In this document: piece after piece, positions 14,068 to 23,356 of the stretch
How positions within the stretch are numbered: the first letter of the stretch is position 1
How the letters are laid out: each line of letters opens with the position of its first letter
NCBI GenBank assembly: GCA_015143295.1
Contig: CM026551.1
Location: 46,674,034 to 46,738,033 of the forward strand
DNA: 64,000 bases
Origin: Tetracentron sinense
Taxonomy: Eukaryota; Streptophyta; Magnoliopsida; Trochodendrales; Trochodendraceae
Reading direction: 5' to 3'
Notes under the pieces: model-generated
The model's input: only the letters and a program-made list of their open reading frames with translations
Told to the model about the DNA's origin: nothing
The model's database searches: none
Program-made: the position numbers and the translations under genes

Positions 14068-15493
14068 CTGCAATAGAAAATTATCATGAACTTAATTTGT
14101 ATATGCAGGAACACGTTTAAGAGACTCTTCCATATTCATGCAGTGACGACAAGATGCAAACACATACGCGCACCCACACACGCACACACATATATAATGA
14201 ATTGGTCGACATAAAGTATATATAGGCCCTCTTATAATTAATATTCTATAACTTAATAATCTCTAATAATTAATAAATTTGCAAGGAACCAACTTGGTTC
14301 TATAGTGTATAATTAATAATCTCTTATACTTGCTATTTAATAATTTTTTAAGAAAGTTCTAGTGTATTATTAATTATAAGATAAGTTTAAATATTATATT
14401 AATACATAATTATATGAATCTTATACACTTTATGATCGTTTAGGTATCAGGAAGAGAAATGGATAAAATTATTTAGATATTTTGGTTATGTATAATAAAT
14501 TACCATATATAATCTAAAGTTTTAGAAATTTTAGAAAGAAAAAATTAAAAAATCCTTTGTATGAGGACTTCAAAATAATTAACAAAAGTTCAATAGGCTA
14601 GCTTAAAATCTTTTGTTTTTTTTTTAGTATGTTAGCCTTATACATTTGTATCTATATGAAGCTTATATGGAAAATACAATACATTCAACATAAATTATGA
14701 TAAGAAAATTTTTGATAGACCAATATAGTGATTCTTATATATAATATTCTCTTATAGTTAGTAAAAGAGCAGGTGTACCCATGAATCCCATTTCTAAACC
14801 TAAGGCATCCACCGGTTAACCTACCCATGAATCCCATTTCTAAACCTAAGGCATCCACCGGTGGATGCCTTAGGTTTAGAAATGGGATTCATGGGTACGT
14901 TAACTATTTCCCTTAATAAAATTTCTTTCCAATAAGGTTATTAATTACAAGAGAGTCTACTGTAGTTTGATTTTTCTTATACTTTTTATCTCTCCTATTA
15001 AATGAATGAGATTAACTATGAACAAGAGCTCCGGTTGAACAATCAACCGGAGCAACCCAAATTTTTATTTGGGAAGTGGTAGTTTCGTAATTATGAACAC
15101 AAAAGAATGATATTTTTTTAACTATACAGTTTTCCCATAAATACCCCTTCCCAAGGCAAAATTTGGAGGGCAATGTTAGCATCACTTTATTTCAAACTCA
15201 CTTTCTTTGTGGACCAAACATGTGTTATTGTCTTCCATTAAGAGAAGGACACATGTTTTCCACTAACACACTCTCTAATCAAAAAGAGAGTGAGACTTAA
15301 AAGAAAGTGGTGTTAGCATTATCCAAATCTGGGTTGCCCCAGTTGATAATTATTCTCTTAATGAATTGCCTTTTATAAAAATATCAAAAATACCCTTATA
15401 TTTAATAAAATGATATTCAATATATAGGGGTGAAAATTCTGCAAAAGGCTAGCAAATTCACACATTTGAGTAAAGGATAACATCCCCCCCCCC

Positions 15494-15546
<53 letters not shown>

Positions 15547-17737
15547 GTATAGTAGACTTAGATTTAACCAACCTTTGCGCATAAATGGCGTGCTTTGTCT
15601 CATGATAAGGTTGGGTATGAAGTTCTTCCCTCAATGATAGAACAAGATCTGTGATCGGGCCGACAAACCTCCTCCCGTATAAATATGACATGGGCAAGTA
15701 AGTCAAGCGAAAGTAACACCACATAAGTGCTGCATTGCACAGGTTGAAGATTTGAAAAAGAAAGGTTTAAACCACAATGTAAATGAATGAAATAAATTTC
15801 CTTTTTATCTGTTACCTGTGCAACTGGTTAAGGCAACATCCACTTTCTATTAGACCCAAATTTCTTTTGCATATGGTTACTTGACTGGTAAAAGCAATTT
15901 TTCTAAAGTAGATGGTTGAGCCATTAGTGTTAGAACTCTCCTAGTAAGTCATTAAAACTAAGGGTGTAAAGAATACTTAGACATTATCTTTAATTATATG
16001 GTTAGAACTACATACATGGAATAGATGGAGTAAGGAACCAAAATTCTGGGGGCACCGGATTCATGCCTGACCAGTCATATACACCAAGTATCTACACCAA
16101 AGAGATTAAATTAGAAATAGTTTGTCAGTGAATTCCTTAGGAAGAGGGAAAATGCTCCCACCGAAAGATAAATCTTTCCACAACTTGGTATCGCTGTTGC
16201 ACCGCCATGGTCAAGTACCCATTTCCGACCTTTTGCGACAGCCCTGTCTTCACCGCCTTCGGGCCCTTCTCCTAAAATGCGCATAACAATGTAGTTGAGT
16301 GCCGTTCCGATCATGGTGCTATGGCCCTCTATATGGAGTCCCCAACCCCCGTCTTCGTTCTGCAATAAATATTATTTAAGAAACAACTCCAATTTCATTT
16401 TAGGCACAAGAACATGAGACACCAGAGAGTACTTGATGATTGTATATGTAGCGAAGCATCTCCTTTTTGTGTTCTGATGATAGGACAGTGTTGAGTGTTC
16501 CAGTCACATATAGAACCATGACCTGCATTATGTAATATTTCTAACAGTACTACTCAGCCTTCTCTTTAAGCAAAAATTAGATAGTGATGATGAAGTACAC
16601 TTACCAGTGGTCCAACGAAAAACAAGGGACCTGTGATCTCGGCTGGCCAATGCCCGTCGCTTGCCTGGATTGCTGCATTTAATCGGACGGCCTTTCTCAA
16701 TGTGTGTATGACTGCCTCGTAGGTTACTTTTTCAGTTTCTCCCAACTTCACTGGGGGTATACTTAAATCGATTTTATTTTCTTTGATAAGCTGCAATTTG
16801 GACATCAAAGAAAACAGATATTATCAAGGAACAATTCGATAAGATCTTGGTCAGGGCTGTCAATGGGTCAGGCTTGAGTCTTTCTAGGCCCTGCCCTCAC
16901 TAGTAAGGGTTTTGGCTAGGTCCAAGCCCTATCCTGATCAGGGTCATGGTTGGGCCTGGGCTTAAAAATAAGATTAAAAAAAAAAAAGCTTTTTTGTCAT
17001 GATAATTAATATTTTTTTTTATAAACCACCACAGACGGACGAATGGCATCAATGGCAAGAGAGCAACAGAGAATTAAAGAGAGAGATATATTAGATAATT
17101 AGAATTAGAATGACTCGTGAATAGTCTTTAAATAGGAGATATGGTTGTGAAAATTCTATCATATCCCAATAAATATTTTGTTAATAAAGGTACATAGGTC
17201 ATTTTAAGTTAAAAAACTAATATATATAGTGGGGGCCTAGGCAGGGCTTAAGGGGTTTCGTCCATGTCCAAACCTCATGATAGCAGGCCTAGTCTTTTTG
17301 AACCCCTTGAACCTGTGGGCTTTATAAAAAAAAGAGCCCATTGGAGGACTGGGCTGGGTTAAGTACCCTCACGTGAGGGCCTAATCTTGGACTTGTACAT
17401 TGTAATATGTGGTTGATCACTCAATAGATGCATATGCTTCGTGAAATCATTGAAACATAGGAGACTTTAATATGGTTGCGAGCTAGGCGATGTTATTTTC
17501 TGAACAAAATTCCGCATGCAAAAGTATTCATCTCATTACCTGCAATCGCATTAGAACATCACCGCATGGCTTGACTTGAATTCGATTTCTAGTGTACTCT
17601 TCACGAGCCTTTTCGACCTGGGCTCGTTCTTCAGGCGTTCCGGGATCAGGGTCATACTCCCAGAATTGTCTGCCCACAAAATTATTTGTGCTGAAGAGCC
17701 ATGGCCCATGCCCTTCTGCAATCTTAAGCTTCCACAT
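7466..17737 (-). CDS. Oxidosqualene cyclase (triterpene synthase) gene, 18 exons, beta-amyrin/lupeol synthase type, damaged
   Basis: The family cyclises 2,3-oxidosqualene to a triterpene alcohol at the ER membrane. Exons, 5' to 3': 17737-17540, 16790-16605, 16522-16433, 16359-16162, 16091-16016, 15729-15573, 14067-13879, 13205-13092, 12292-12173, 12082-11960, 11500-11402, 11053-10997, 10725-10679, 10585-10442, 8661-8484, 8273-8193, 7812-7729, 7585-7466. They sum to 2261 nt (about 753 codons; family about 760). The start MWKLKIAEG is the family N-terminus. MWCY is in exon 6, DCTAE in exon 10, and QW-type repeats occur in exons 2, 3/4, 14 and 15. All introns are GT-AG except intron 9 (GC-AG). 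Lesions: a frameshift in exon 6, TAG at the start of exon 13, and a short exon 5/6 junction. MWCY with W favours beta-amyrin over lupeol synthase and argues against cycloartenol synthase, but product specificity is not settled. Confidence 0.93.
8749..9032 (-). mobile_element. Non-autonomous Helitron in OSC intron 14
   Basis: On the minus strand the element starts TCTTTATTATTACAATAC, preceded by A (9033), and ends CTAG followed by T (8748), the A/T insertion rule for Helitrons. A perfect 17-nt hairpin CACGTGCATTGCACGTG stands shortly before the CTAG end. It carries the TTAACTGTGGTTAA-type module. The length is 284 bp, with no coding capacity. It matches the 17888-18169 copy across its length in the opposite orientation. 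Confidence 0.8.
9661..9766. repeat. Foldback element in OSC intron 14
   Basis: AGACCACACTGAGAC at 9661-9675 is repeated inverted as GTCTCAGTGTGGTCT at 9752-9766. The arms continue inward with GATGCAC/GTGCATC and TCTCAAAATTTCA/TGAAATTTTGAGA. Almost the whole 106 bp can fold on itself. Confidence 0.75.
10168..10382. repeat. GGAGCTCC-rich foldback element in OSC intron 14
   Basis: Both ends carry their own hairpin: GGAGCTCTGCTTCA facing TGAAGCGGAGCTCC near 10184-10216, and GGAGCTCCGCTC facing GAAGCAGAGCTCC near 10322-10357. The ends are also inverse to each other. It is related to the element at 21120-21405. Confidence 0.65.
10722..10728 (-). other. In-frame TAG at the start of OSC exon 13, within a CAGTAG tandem splice acceptor
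   Basis: Exon 12 ends in phase 0 (SWMH). The next acceptor reads TTCAG then TAGTTTAATCCATCAG. If the first AG (10727-10726) is used, exon 13 opens with the stop codon TAG before FNPSE. If the second AG (10724-10723) is used, the stop is removed with the intron and one residue is lost relative to the family pattern W-x-x-x-L-N-P. This is a NAGNAG-type acceptor, a known source of 3-nt alternative splicing. Confidence 0.8.
12433..12866. mobile_element. PIF/Harbinger-type MITE in OSC intron 8
   Basis: It is flanked on both sides by TAA (12430-12432 and 12867-12869), the 3-bp target typical of PIF/Harbinger. The left end is GGGGATGTTTGGTTCAG and the right end, inverted, is GGGCTCATTTGGTTCAA. The length is 434 bp, non-coding, with a (CT)n tract at 12583-12604 inside. 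Confidence 0.75.
13340..13795. mobile_element. Non-autonomous hAT element in OSC intron 7
   Basis: The left end CAGTGCAGAGCCAGG is answered by an inverted right end reading CAAGGGCAGGGCCAG. The 8-bp flanks are ACCATACT (13332-13339) and ACCGTACT (13796-13803), 7 of 8 identical, the size expected for hAT. The inside has no open frame of note. Confidence 0.72.
14776..14897. repeat. Perfect 76-bp palindrome plus a direct copy of one arm, OSC intron 6
   Basis: Positions 14822-14897 form an exact inverted repeat with no spacer, centred on ACCGGT (arms of 38 bp). The left arm plus three bases is also present as a direct copy at 14776-14816, five bases before it. Confidence 0.9.
15026..15352. repeat. 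Foldback/MITE in OSC intron 6
   Basis: CAACCGGAGCAACCCAAATT near 15045 is matched inverted by CAACTGGGGCAACCCAGATT near 15346. The left end itself forms a hairpin (GCTCCGGTTGA ... TCAACCGGAGC, 15028-15053). Inner arms are also complementary around 15180 and 15310. Confidence 0.65.
15484..15547. repeat. C13/(AC)n/(AT)n compound microsatellite close to the OSC exon 6 donor
   Basis: A run of 13 C (15484-15496) is followed by about 22 AC units to 15540 and a short AT tract. On the gene's strand this is a long GT repeat beginning about 30 nt inside intron 6, which creates many GT dinucleotides near the real donor. Confidence 0.95.
15569..15600 (-). other. Frameshifting deletion at the end of OSC exon 6, with an alternative donor 4 nt downstream
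   Basis: After the PYHE codons the bases ACAAAGCACGCCATTTATGC lead to the donor. Read one frame over, these spell KARHLCAK, the family sequence before EDLYYPH. The frame is therefore lost between HE and KARH. Family members have INWN there, so about 10 nt appear to be missing. With the usual donor (exon end 15573) translation runs into TGA at 13967-13965 in exon 7. A second GT at 15568-15567 would extend exon 6 to 15569 and restore the frame with a changed 10-residue linker. The frameshift is seen directly; the 10-nt size is inferred from family knowledge. Confidence 0.85.
15573..17737 (-). CDS. OSC N-terminal half, exons 1-6
   Basis: Exon 1 (66 codons) carries the N-terminal [14 protein letters not shown] stretch and ends LMRLQ. 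Exon 2 (62 codons) includes [17 protein letters not shown], the first QW-like motif. Exon 3 (30 codons) ends IYNHQ and exon 4 begins [14 protein letters not shown], so a QW motif spans the junction. Exon 5 starts ILGVYDWSG and ends after PPEFWFL plus a shortened tail. Exon 6 holds [17 protein letters not shown], the product-specificity region; family members usually have C where this gene has F. Exons 1-4 each contain a whole number of codons. Exon 5 (76 nt) plus exon 6 (157 nt) is 233 nt, not a multiple of three, although exon 7 begins at a codon boundary. This is the arithmetic trace of the exon 6 lesion. Confidence 0.9.
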
Positions 17738-17887
17738 ACTCTTCTAACTAGTAGTTTACTTCCTTCTCTGATCTGCCTCTACACATAGATAAACAGTTTT
17801 TTAAGACACTAATCAAGATTTTAAATAGGATAATACCATTAAAGATATGTTTGAAACACAAAAAATCAAATTTCATCGACTAATATA
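17738..17887 (-). promoter_or_regulatory. OSC 5' flank with a TATA-like box, truncated by a Helitron
   Basis: On the minus strand the 150 bp upstream of the ATG contain TATTTAAA at 17827-17820, about 83-90 nt before the start codon, in a plausible core-promoter position. A Helitron begins at 17888, so everything beyond about 60 bp upstream of this TATA-like box is mobile-element DNA. I cannot locate the transcription start. Confidence 0.4.
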
Positions 17888-18169
17888 TCTTTACTATTAT
17901 AATGGGAGAGGAGAGGCAGGCGTAGCCTGAATTTTCCGAAATTCCTAAACTACCCTTATATAAAACAAAATTTTAATTTAATATTTTACTTTAATTCCCA
18001 AACTACCCTCATCTATCTATTTAAAGAATAGAATCACAATCAATCGCGATTGAACTCGGGGAGAGTTCAATCGCACCCACGGGGTTAACACGTTTCCCTT
18101 TTAACTCCTATTAACTGTGGTTAACTCCTTCCCCCCGCTCTCATGTCCATCGCACGTGCCACCCTCTAG
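17888..18169 (+). mobile_element. Non-autonomous Helitron about 150 bp upstream of the OSC start codon
   Basis: It starts TCTTTACTATTATAATGGG after A (17887) and ends CTAG before T (18170). A degenerate hairpin around CATGTCCATCGCACGTG precedes the end. It is 282 bp, homologous in order and content to the intron 14 copy: a GTAG-poor AT-rich 5' half, a block with ATTGAACTCGGGG, then the TTAACTGTGGTTAA module. Confidence 0.78.
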
Positions 18170-18837
18170 TATGTATAACCGAAGATAGGTCAACATTAAT
18201 ACAAGAGTAAAAACAAATCACGGTATGTCACACACCCTATTGAGTTTTAGTCTAGACCCTATTCAGCACCTCTCCGGACGTTCTGATCTTATTTGGACAA
18301 AAGTCGCATTACCAAAAATTAAGCTAAGATGTATTTTGGTTTTATCCTCCTGTTGTTCATCATCTCTGCTTGCTTGTGTAAACATACAGTCAAGAATCCC
18401 ACATATATGTTATATACTAGTATGATGTAGATCCTAATCCTAGCCGGGTAAGATTATTATTTTACAGTAACAAAATTGAACTTATCATAAATGATAAGAG
18501 CAATAGTTTGCTCCACGGACGAAGAGCGAACTATTGCTCAATGCTCTCACAAAGCTGCCCTGCCTTGACTCAGGTTAATTTCTAACATTGAAGTTCATTT
18601 AATTTAATTTAATTTTTCTAAAAACAAAGGGTAGATGAGTGAACCCTAACAGTTAGCGAACCTTAACCACAGTTAAAGAGAGTTTAAAGAGGGACACGTG
18701 GGATGAAAAGGAGAGCCAAGACGCCCCTATTTATATCACCTACCGAGGAGGTGAATATTTTCCAAATGATAAGCAGTTATGATATATATATATATATACA
18801 AGAAGTATACCAAACTATATATATATATATATACACA
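18170..18837. repeat. Hairpin, foldback module and AT microsatellites
   Basis: GAGCAATAGTTTGCTC is answered by GAGCGAACTATTGCTC within 18497-18540. A TTAACCACAGTTAA module lies at about 18640-18690. (AT)n tracts occur at about 18781-18798 and 18816-18833. No gene. Confidence 0.6.
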
Positions 18838-19633
18838 CTAGTGGGCAGCACGTGCATCGCACGTGAGAGAGAGAAGGGGAGAGAGACTGGGAAGTGGGAC
18901 CCTAGTGAGGGCATTTGTAAAAAAATTAAGGAATATTTTGGGTATAGAAACTTGAGAGATATTTTGGATGTCCCCTATGAAAAAAAATTGTGAGAGATAC
19001 GTTACTTATAGAAATATGACGTAGGGACATTATGAGACTCAAAAAGATTTAGGGGTATTTTGGGTATAGCTTTGAAAGGGGTCGGGCGGGGCCTTGACGA
19101 GACGTTCTTCTTTAGAAGCATTTTGCCAAGAGAGTGATTAGTCTGATTATGCCACTAAGGTTGCCATGTGTCTCTTTTAACACTCCATAACTGTGGTTAA
19201 GATTCACCCAACCCTAAAGTCCACCCACTTATCCTTGGTTTTAAGAAAACAAAATATGAAAATAATTTAATCTTAAGAGTTATTGAATTTTAATTAGGAA
19301 TTTAGAAAAAATTAGTCTAAAGTTTCTAAGAGGAGAATTCTAGATGATAGAAGTGAAAGGACAATTTTGAAATTAATGCAAATATCAATCAATGTTTTGA
19401 ACAGAGGAATCCTCATTATATTAGTATAGTCGTATATACATGATTATAATAGGGACAATTTAATAATTTAGAAAAAAAATAGTCTAAGGTTTCTAAGAGG
19501 AGAATTCTGGATGATAAAATGTTTAAGATTTGTATGAGGAGAAATTTGGATGATAGAAGAAATGACATTTTTTGAATAATGCAAACATCAATCAACGTTT
19601 TGAACAGAGGAATCCTCGTTATATTAGTATAGA
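18838..19633 (-). mobile_element. Non-autonomous Helitron with a duplicated 5' terminus
   Basis: On the minus strand the 5' end is TCTATACTAATATAACGAGG after A (19634), and the 3' end is CTAG before T (18837), with the hairpin CACGTGCGATGCACGTG a few bases inside. A second 5'-terminus-like stretch lies internally near 19400-19430 (CTATACTAATATAATGAGG). The 796-bp element also holds the TTAACTGTGG module near 19180-19240. No ORF is present. Confidence 0.75.
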
Positions 19634-21119
19634 TGGATATATAAAGGGCATAGCATGGGGCAGGGTGTAGTCCCCCGCCAAACCTTTGAAAACAAGAATT
19701 TATATTTTAACCATAAGGGTTAATGACCACAATTAAAGATAGTTAAAAAGGGACACTTGGTGAGGTGATTATTTTCTTATATTTTAATAATGCATAGTAA
19801 TGGAGCATGGAGGCAACTCACACTGAACTTAAAAAAAATGTTTTATGCTATATTATTTAATTATTTATCCGGTATAGTCAGGGGTGGAGCTAGGAATTTT
19901 TCTTTGGGGGGGCCAAATTACCTGTACTAGGAAAAAATTATGGGGCTCGGGGATTTGGGGGCTACGCCCCCGAGAATTTTTTTTTTTGAGTATTGATTTC
20001 ATCGTGGTCATAAAAATTTCGTCAATGCTGCATTCCAATAAAGGTATAGTCACAAGAAAAACAAGGGTCTTTCTTTTAAATTAAATTAAAATCTTACTTA
20101 CATGAACTTAGAGTTTTGGTGAGGTGACGAGATATTGCTAAAGCTACCACAGAGAGATTAAGATTCCAGTGAGGGAAGCCATTAGTGCTGGCCGCTAAGA
20201 GATTTTTTTTCCTTTTTCTTGATCATTTCCTGATTTAAATTCTATTGAATTAGTAAAGTAAAAATAATAAAGAGTAAACAACTACACCCCTACAATAAAA
20301 TCATTGCTCTGCTCCTAATTCGTTGTAGGCTCAGCCTCAAATGCTAGAAATCTAACGACATATACTAACACCGCTACCCGAGAGAGTACCCAAAAAAAAA
20401 AAAAAAAAAGAAACGTTCTCATCTAATTGGACACCCCCATAAGGCCATAAGTCATAAGAACGTGTACAATTTTTCTAATCCTGCAGTCCTACGAGTAGTC
20501 CAACCACACGCCTCACTGCACATATAGATTGTGGGTTGAAATCGAGAGGGATGAGAAATGAGTGGAGAGGCGTCGCCCTCCAAGTCCCCCAAAAGAACAT
20601 GTTTTTGTTTGCGTTTGTGGTGGGCCGGCTCAGGAAAGGAACTCGTATCCTCTCCTCCTCTTCCTCTTTTCTTGTACCACATCAATCAATCTATCAAGGA
20701 ATTAAAAAAAAAAGCAAAAATAAACCCACCTCCCGTTATCTTCCACTTCGGTTCAATTTGGATAAGACTCCGGTTACAACCGTACTCCGAGGATTAAAGT
20801 TGTCAACTAAAGTTTTTGGAAGGATGAAAGAACATTAAAGTTGTTAACTAATTTTGAAAGAATAAGAATAAGTTATAATAAGTGATAGAGAATTTCAAGA
20901 CTTCCGATAATTCATTAATACTTCTGATAATTCGTTAATAAGTGATTTTAGAACGATCTACGCATGCAGGTACAACTCCCAAACCATACCCTTTAATTCA
21001 AGTATTAAAGAGAAACTTAAAGACGATGTGGCATTAGAAAAGATAAAATAAATCAAGTCAAAACCGTTCAGACAATTATGACAGTAGAGTTTATGTGGGT
21101 GTATCATACTCAAAACAGT
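19634..21119. other. Intergenic repeat DNA
   Basis: A TTAACCACAG-like module lies at 19690-19760. At 19879 the sequence CAGGGGTGGAGCTAGG resembles the ends of the hAT elements at 13340 and 49020 and is preceded by GGTATAGT. The same eight bases recur at 20043-20050, but no inverted right end stands there. The block GGGGGCTACGCCCCCGA (19957-19973) also occurs in variant form inside the hAT at 49020. No gene. Confidence 0.4.
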
Positions 21120-21405
21120 TTAAATACCGAGGTGAGCTTTGTTTCATGGCGTTGACGAAGCTTCCCTTTTTTCACAACGGCTATGGCAGGATTATAATTA
21201 TTAAAAAAGACGAGCAATTTTGCAACACACCAAATTACAAGATTTTTATTGCTCTTTTTACACTATGGTAATGACAATCTTGTAATTTGTTGTGTTACAA
21301 AACTGCCTTAGTCTCTTTTAATAATTATAATCCTACCACGGTCATGGTGTAAAAGGGGGAGTTCCGCTTCGATGCTATGAAGTAGAGCTCCGGCTCAAAA
21401 TTAAC
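21120..21405. repeat. Foldback element related to the one at 10168
   Basis: Long complementary arms: GGATTATAATTATT (about 21190) against AATAATTATAATCC (about 21330), and ACACCAAATTACAAGA against TCTTGTAATTTGTTGTG. The right end reads AGAGCTCCGGCTCAAAATTAA in shortened form, inverse to the left end of the 10168 element. Confidence 0.65.
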
Positions 21406-22967
21406 CTCTACTCCAAGAGTGTAATAATAAAAAATAGTCAATTGTTACGTTGTTTTTGCCAAATTCCTGCCTCGTTTTTGTGTCGTCATCGAGCGGCACG
21501 TGAAATTTTCTTGTGCAGACCCAAACTCGACACCCATTAAAAGGTCATAGGCAAGTCTTAGCCCAGTAGGAAATTTAAGCACGATTCTGCTCTGCCCTTC
21601 TAACTGGAATAGGATTTGGTCCTCGCCAGATTAAAATTGTCTTGGCCCTCATCTCACAGGTCAACACCTGGTTTCTTTGACACACCTTAACTGCTGTTAA
21701 AATTTACTAACCTTTCTTCATATAACCTTAGTTTTTAGAAAAAAATACTATAAAAATTTTAACCATAAGAGTTAAAATTCCTTAACTAAGTTTCAAAGGG
21801 CAGTTAAAGAGGGTACGTGAGTGGGCCAGACGGTTTTGCTCTGACGAGAGCCAGACAAAATCGGTTCCCCAACTTTAGCAGGCTGGTATTAACCGGTTTC
21901 TTCAAGAACCCACTCATACTCTTCCGTACGTTTTTGGCCTTCCTGTGTTAAAAGGCCAGATCTCTTGTACGTCTATGGCCTTCAAACTTTGCACACTGGT
22001 ATTGGTTTCAAGAACCAACTCATATTCTTCCAGAAAGCAAATCGTCTATGGCCTTCATCTCTTGTACAGCATGGTCTTGTATGGATTTAACGGCTGTAAA
22101 AGAGATCTGGCCTTTAACACAAGGAAGGCCATAGGGAAAGTCATAGACGATTTGGTTCCCCATGTTGTTCAAGGCATTCTGGCCTTTAAAACAAGGAAGG
22201 CCACTGGAGAGGCCATAGACGGTTTGCTAGCTACCCCAATGTTGTACAGGAGATCCTGACCTTTTTTAACACAGGGAAGACCAAACGATTTGGTTCCTAT
22301 TCTTCCCTCACGTTTTCTTCTTTCTTGTGTCTGTCCCTTAAAAGGCATAAGAACCCACATGCATCAATGAGAATTATCATATTTGTTTCTCTTAACTTGA
22401 GAGAGAAATGGGGAACAAACTGCTTACATATCACTACTAAGAAGAAATAGGAAATGAAATCTACGTACCTTTTTCCTTACAAGAACAATCAGATACTACC
22501 ACTACATTGTCTGAAACTTCTAACAGAACTTTAGAAAATGAACATCTAAGAATATGAAAGGTTCAGGAAACAGCTATATTGGCTGGTAGGAAGCCCAAAT
22601 AGGTTTTATAAGCCACGCGTGAAAGAAACCTGTAGTAACTGTTTATCTTTTTTTTTTTTTTGTAATGCTACTATGCTAATTTAATCTCAAACTATGCCTA
22701 TCCATGAGGTGGCCACCAATTAAATGATCTCGCCTTCATATTTATGAAAGGTTTACATGGCAAGTGGTTGTACCATTAAAGACAATCAAATACACAGAAG
22801 ACAAGATTTTAAGTGATTTCACCTAATGGAGGTTATGCCCATGGAGATGATCGTATTCTTCACTAATCACAAGCCAACCATGGATTGGGAACTAGTATAA
22901 ATTGGGGATTAAGTGAAAACAGTATACTGGGGTCCAATTGACATTTCTTTGTACACATATATATATT
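21406..22967. repeat. Repeat DNA with direct and inverted copies of a GGCCTTCC phrase
   Basis: GGCCTTCCTGTGTTAAAAGG (21936 on) returns inverted as CCTTTAACACAAGGAAGGCC (ending 22130) and directly again near 22185. CAAGAACC(C/A)ACTCATA occurs at about 21903 and 22008. A TTAAC module lies at 21660-21830. Nothing recognisable in 22330-22960. Confidence 0.45.
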
Positions 22968-23010
22968 CTAGTAAGGCTGACACGTGCAAGGAACGTGAAA
23001 GCTCCATTTA
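22968..23010 (-). mobile_element. Helitron 3' end (fragment)
   Basis: On the minus strand a hairpin-like CACGTTCCTTGCACGTG is followed by GTCAGCCTTA and CTAG. This resembles the other Helitron 3' ends, but the next base is A rather than T. I could not find the matching 5' end. Confidence 0.45.
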
Positions 23011-23356
23011 ACAATTTAAAAAAATAAAATAAAAAACATCTATGTGGAACAAACCATGAATCCTCCATTAGTCCGGCTCTTTTGGACTAGTTGCTTGGAT
23101 TCACCCTTATGACACCAAAATCTTGGTGCTACATACCTACAAAACTTGTTAAGTACAAAATTTTGAAAAACCCACCACGAGATTTGCTTGAGGAAGCACT
23201 TTAAAATAAATACAGAGAATGTGTTAGGAACAAGTGTTCCATATAAACAAAATGACAGATTGTGAAGTCAGTGAAAAAAAATAGAGTCAATGAGGAATCA
23301 ATTTTTATCTTAAGGTGCTTAATTATTTCCAAACAAAAAATTACATCCATATCACG

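Noticed and set aside
15373-15724. Minus-strand ORFs rich in Val-Cys repeats
   Set aside because: They are translations of the intronic GT microsatellite; only the exon 6 part (15729-15573) is coding.
16850-17410. A transposon in OSC intron 1 starting CAGGGCTGTCAATGGGT
   Set aside because: The left end looks hAT-like, but I could not find an inverted right end or target duplication, so I did not list it.
7466-23356. A triterpene biosynthetic gene cluster around the OSC
   Set aside because: I looked for P450, UGT, acyltransferase and dehydrogenase signatures within the window and saw none.
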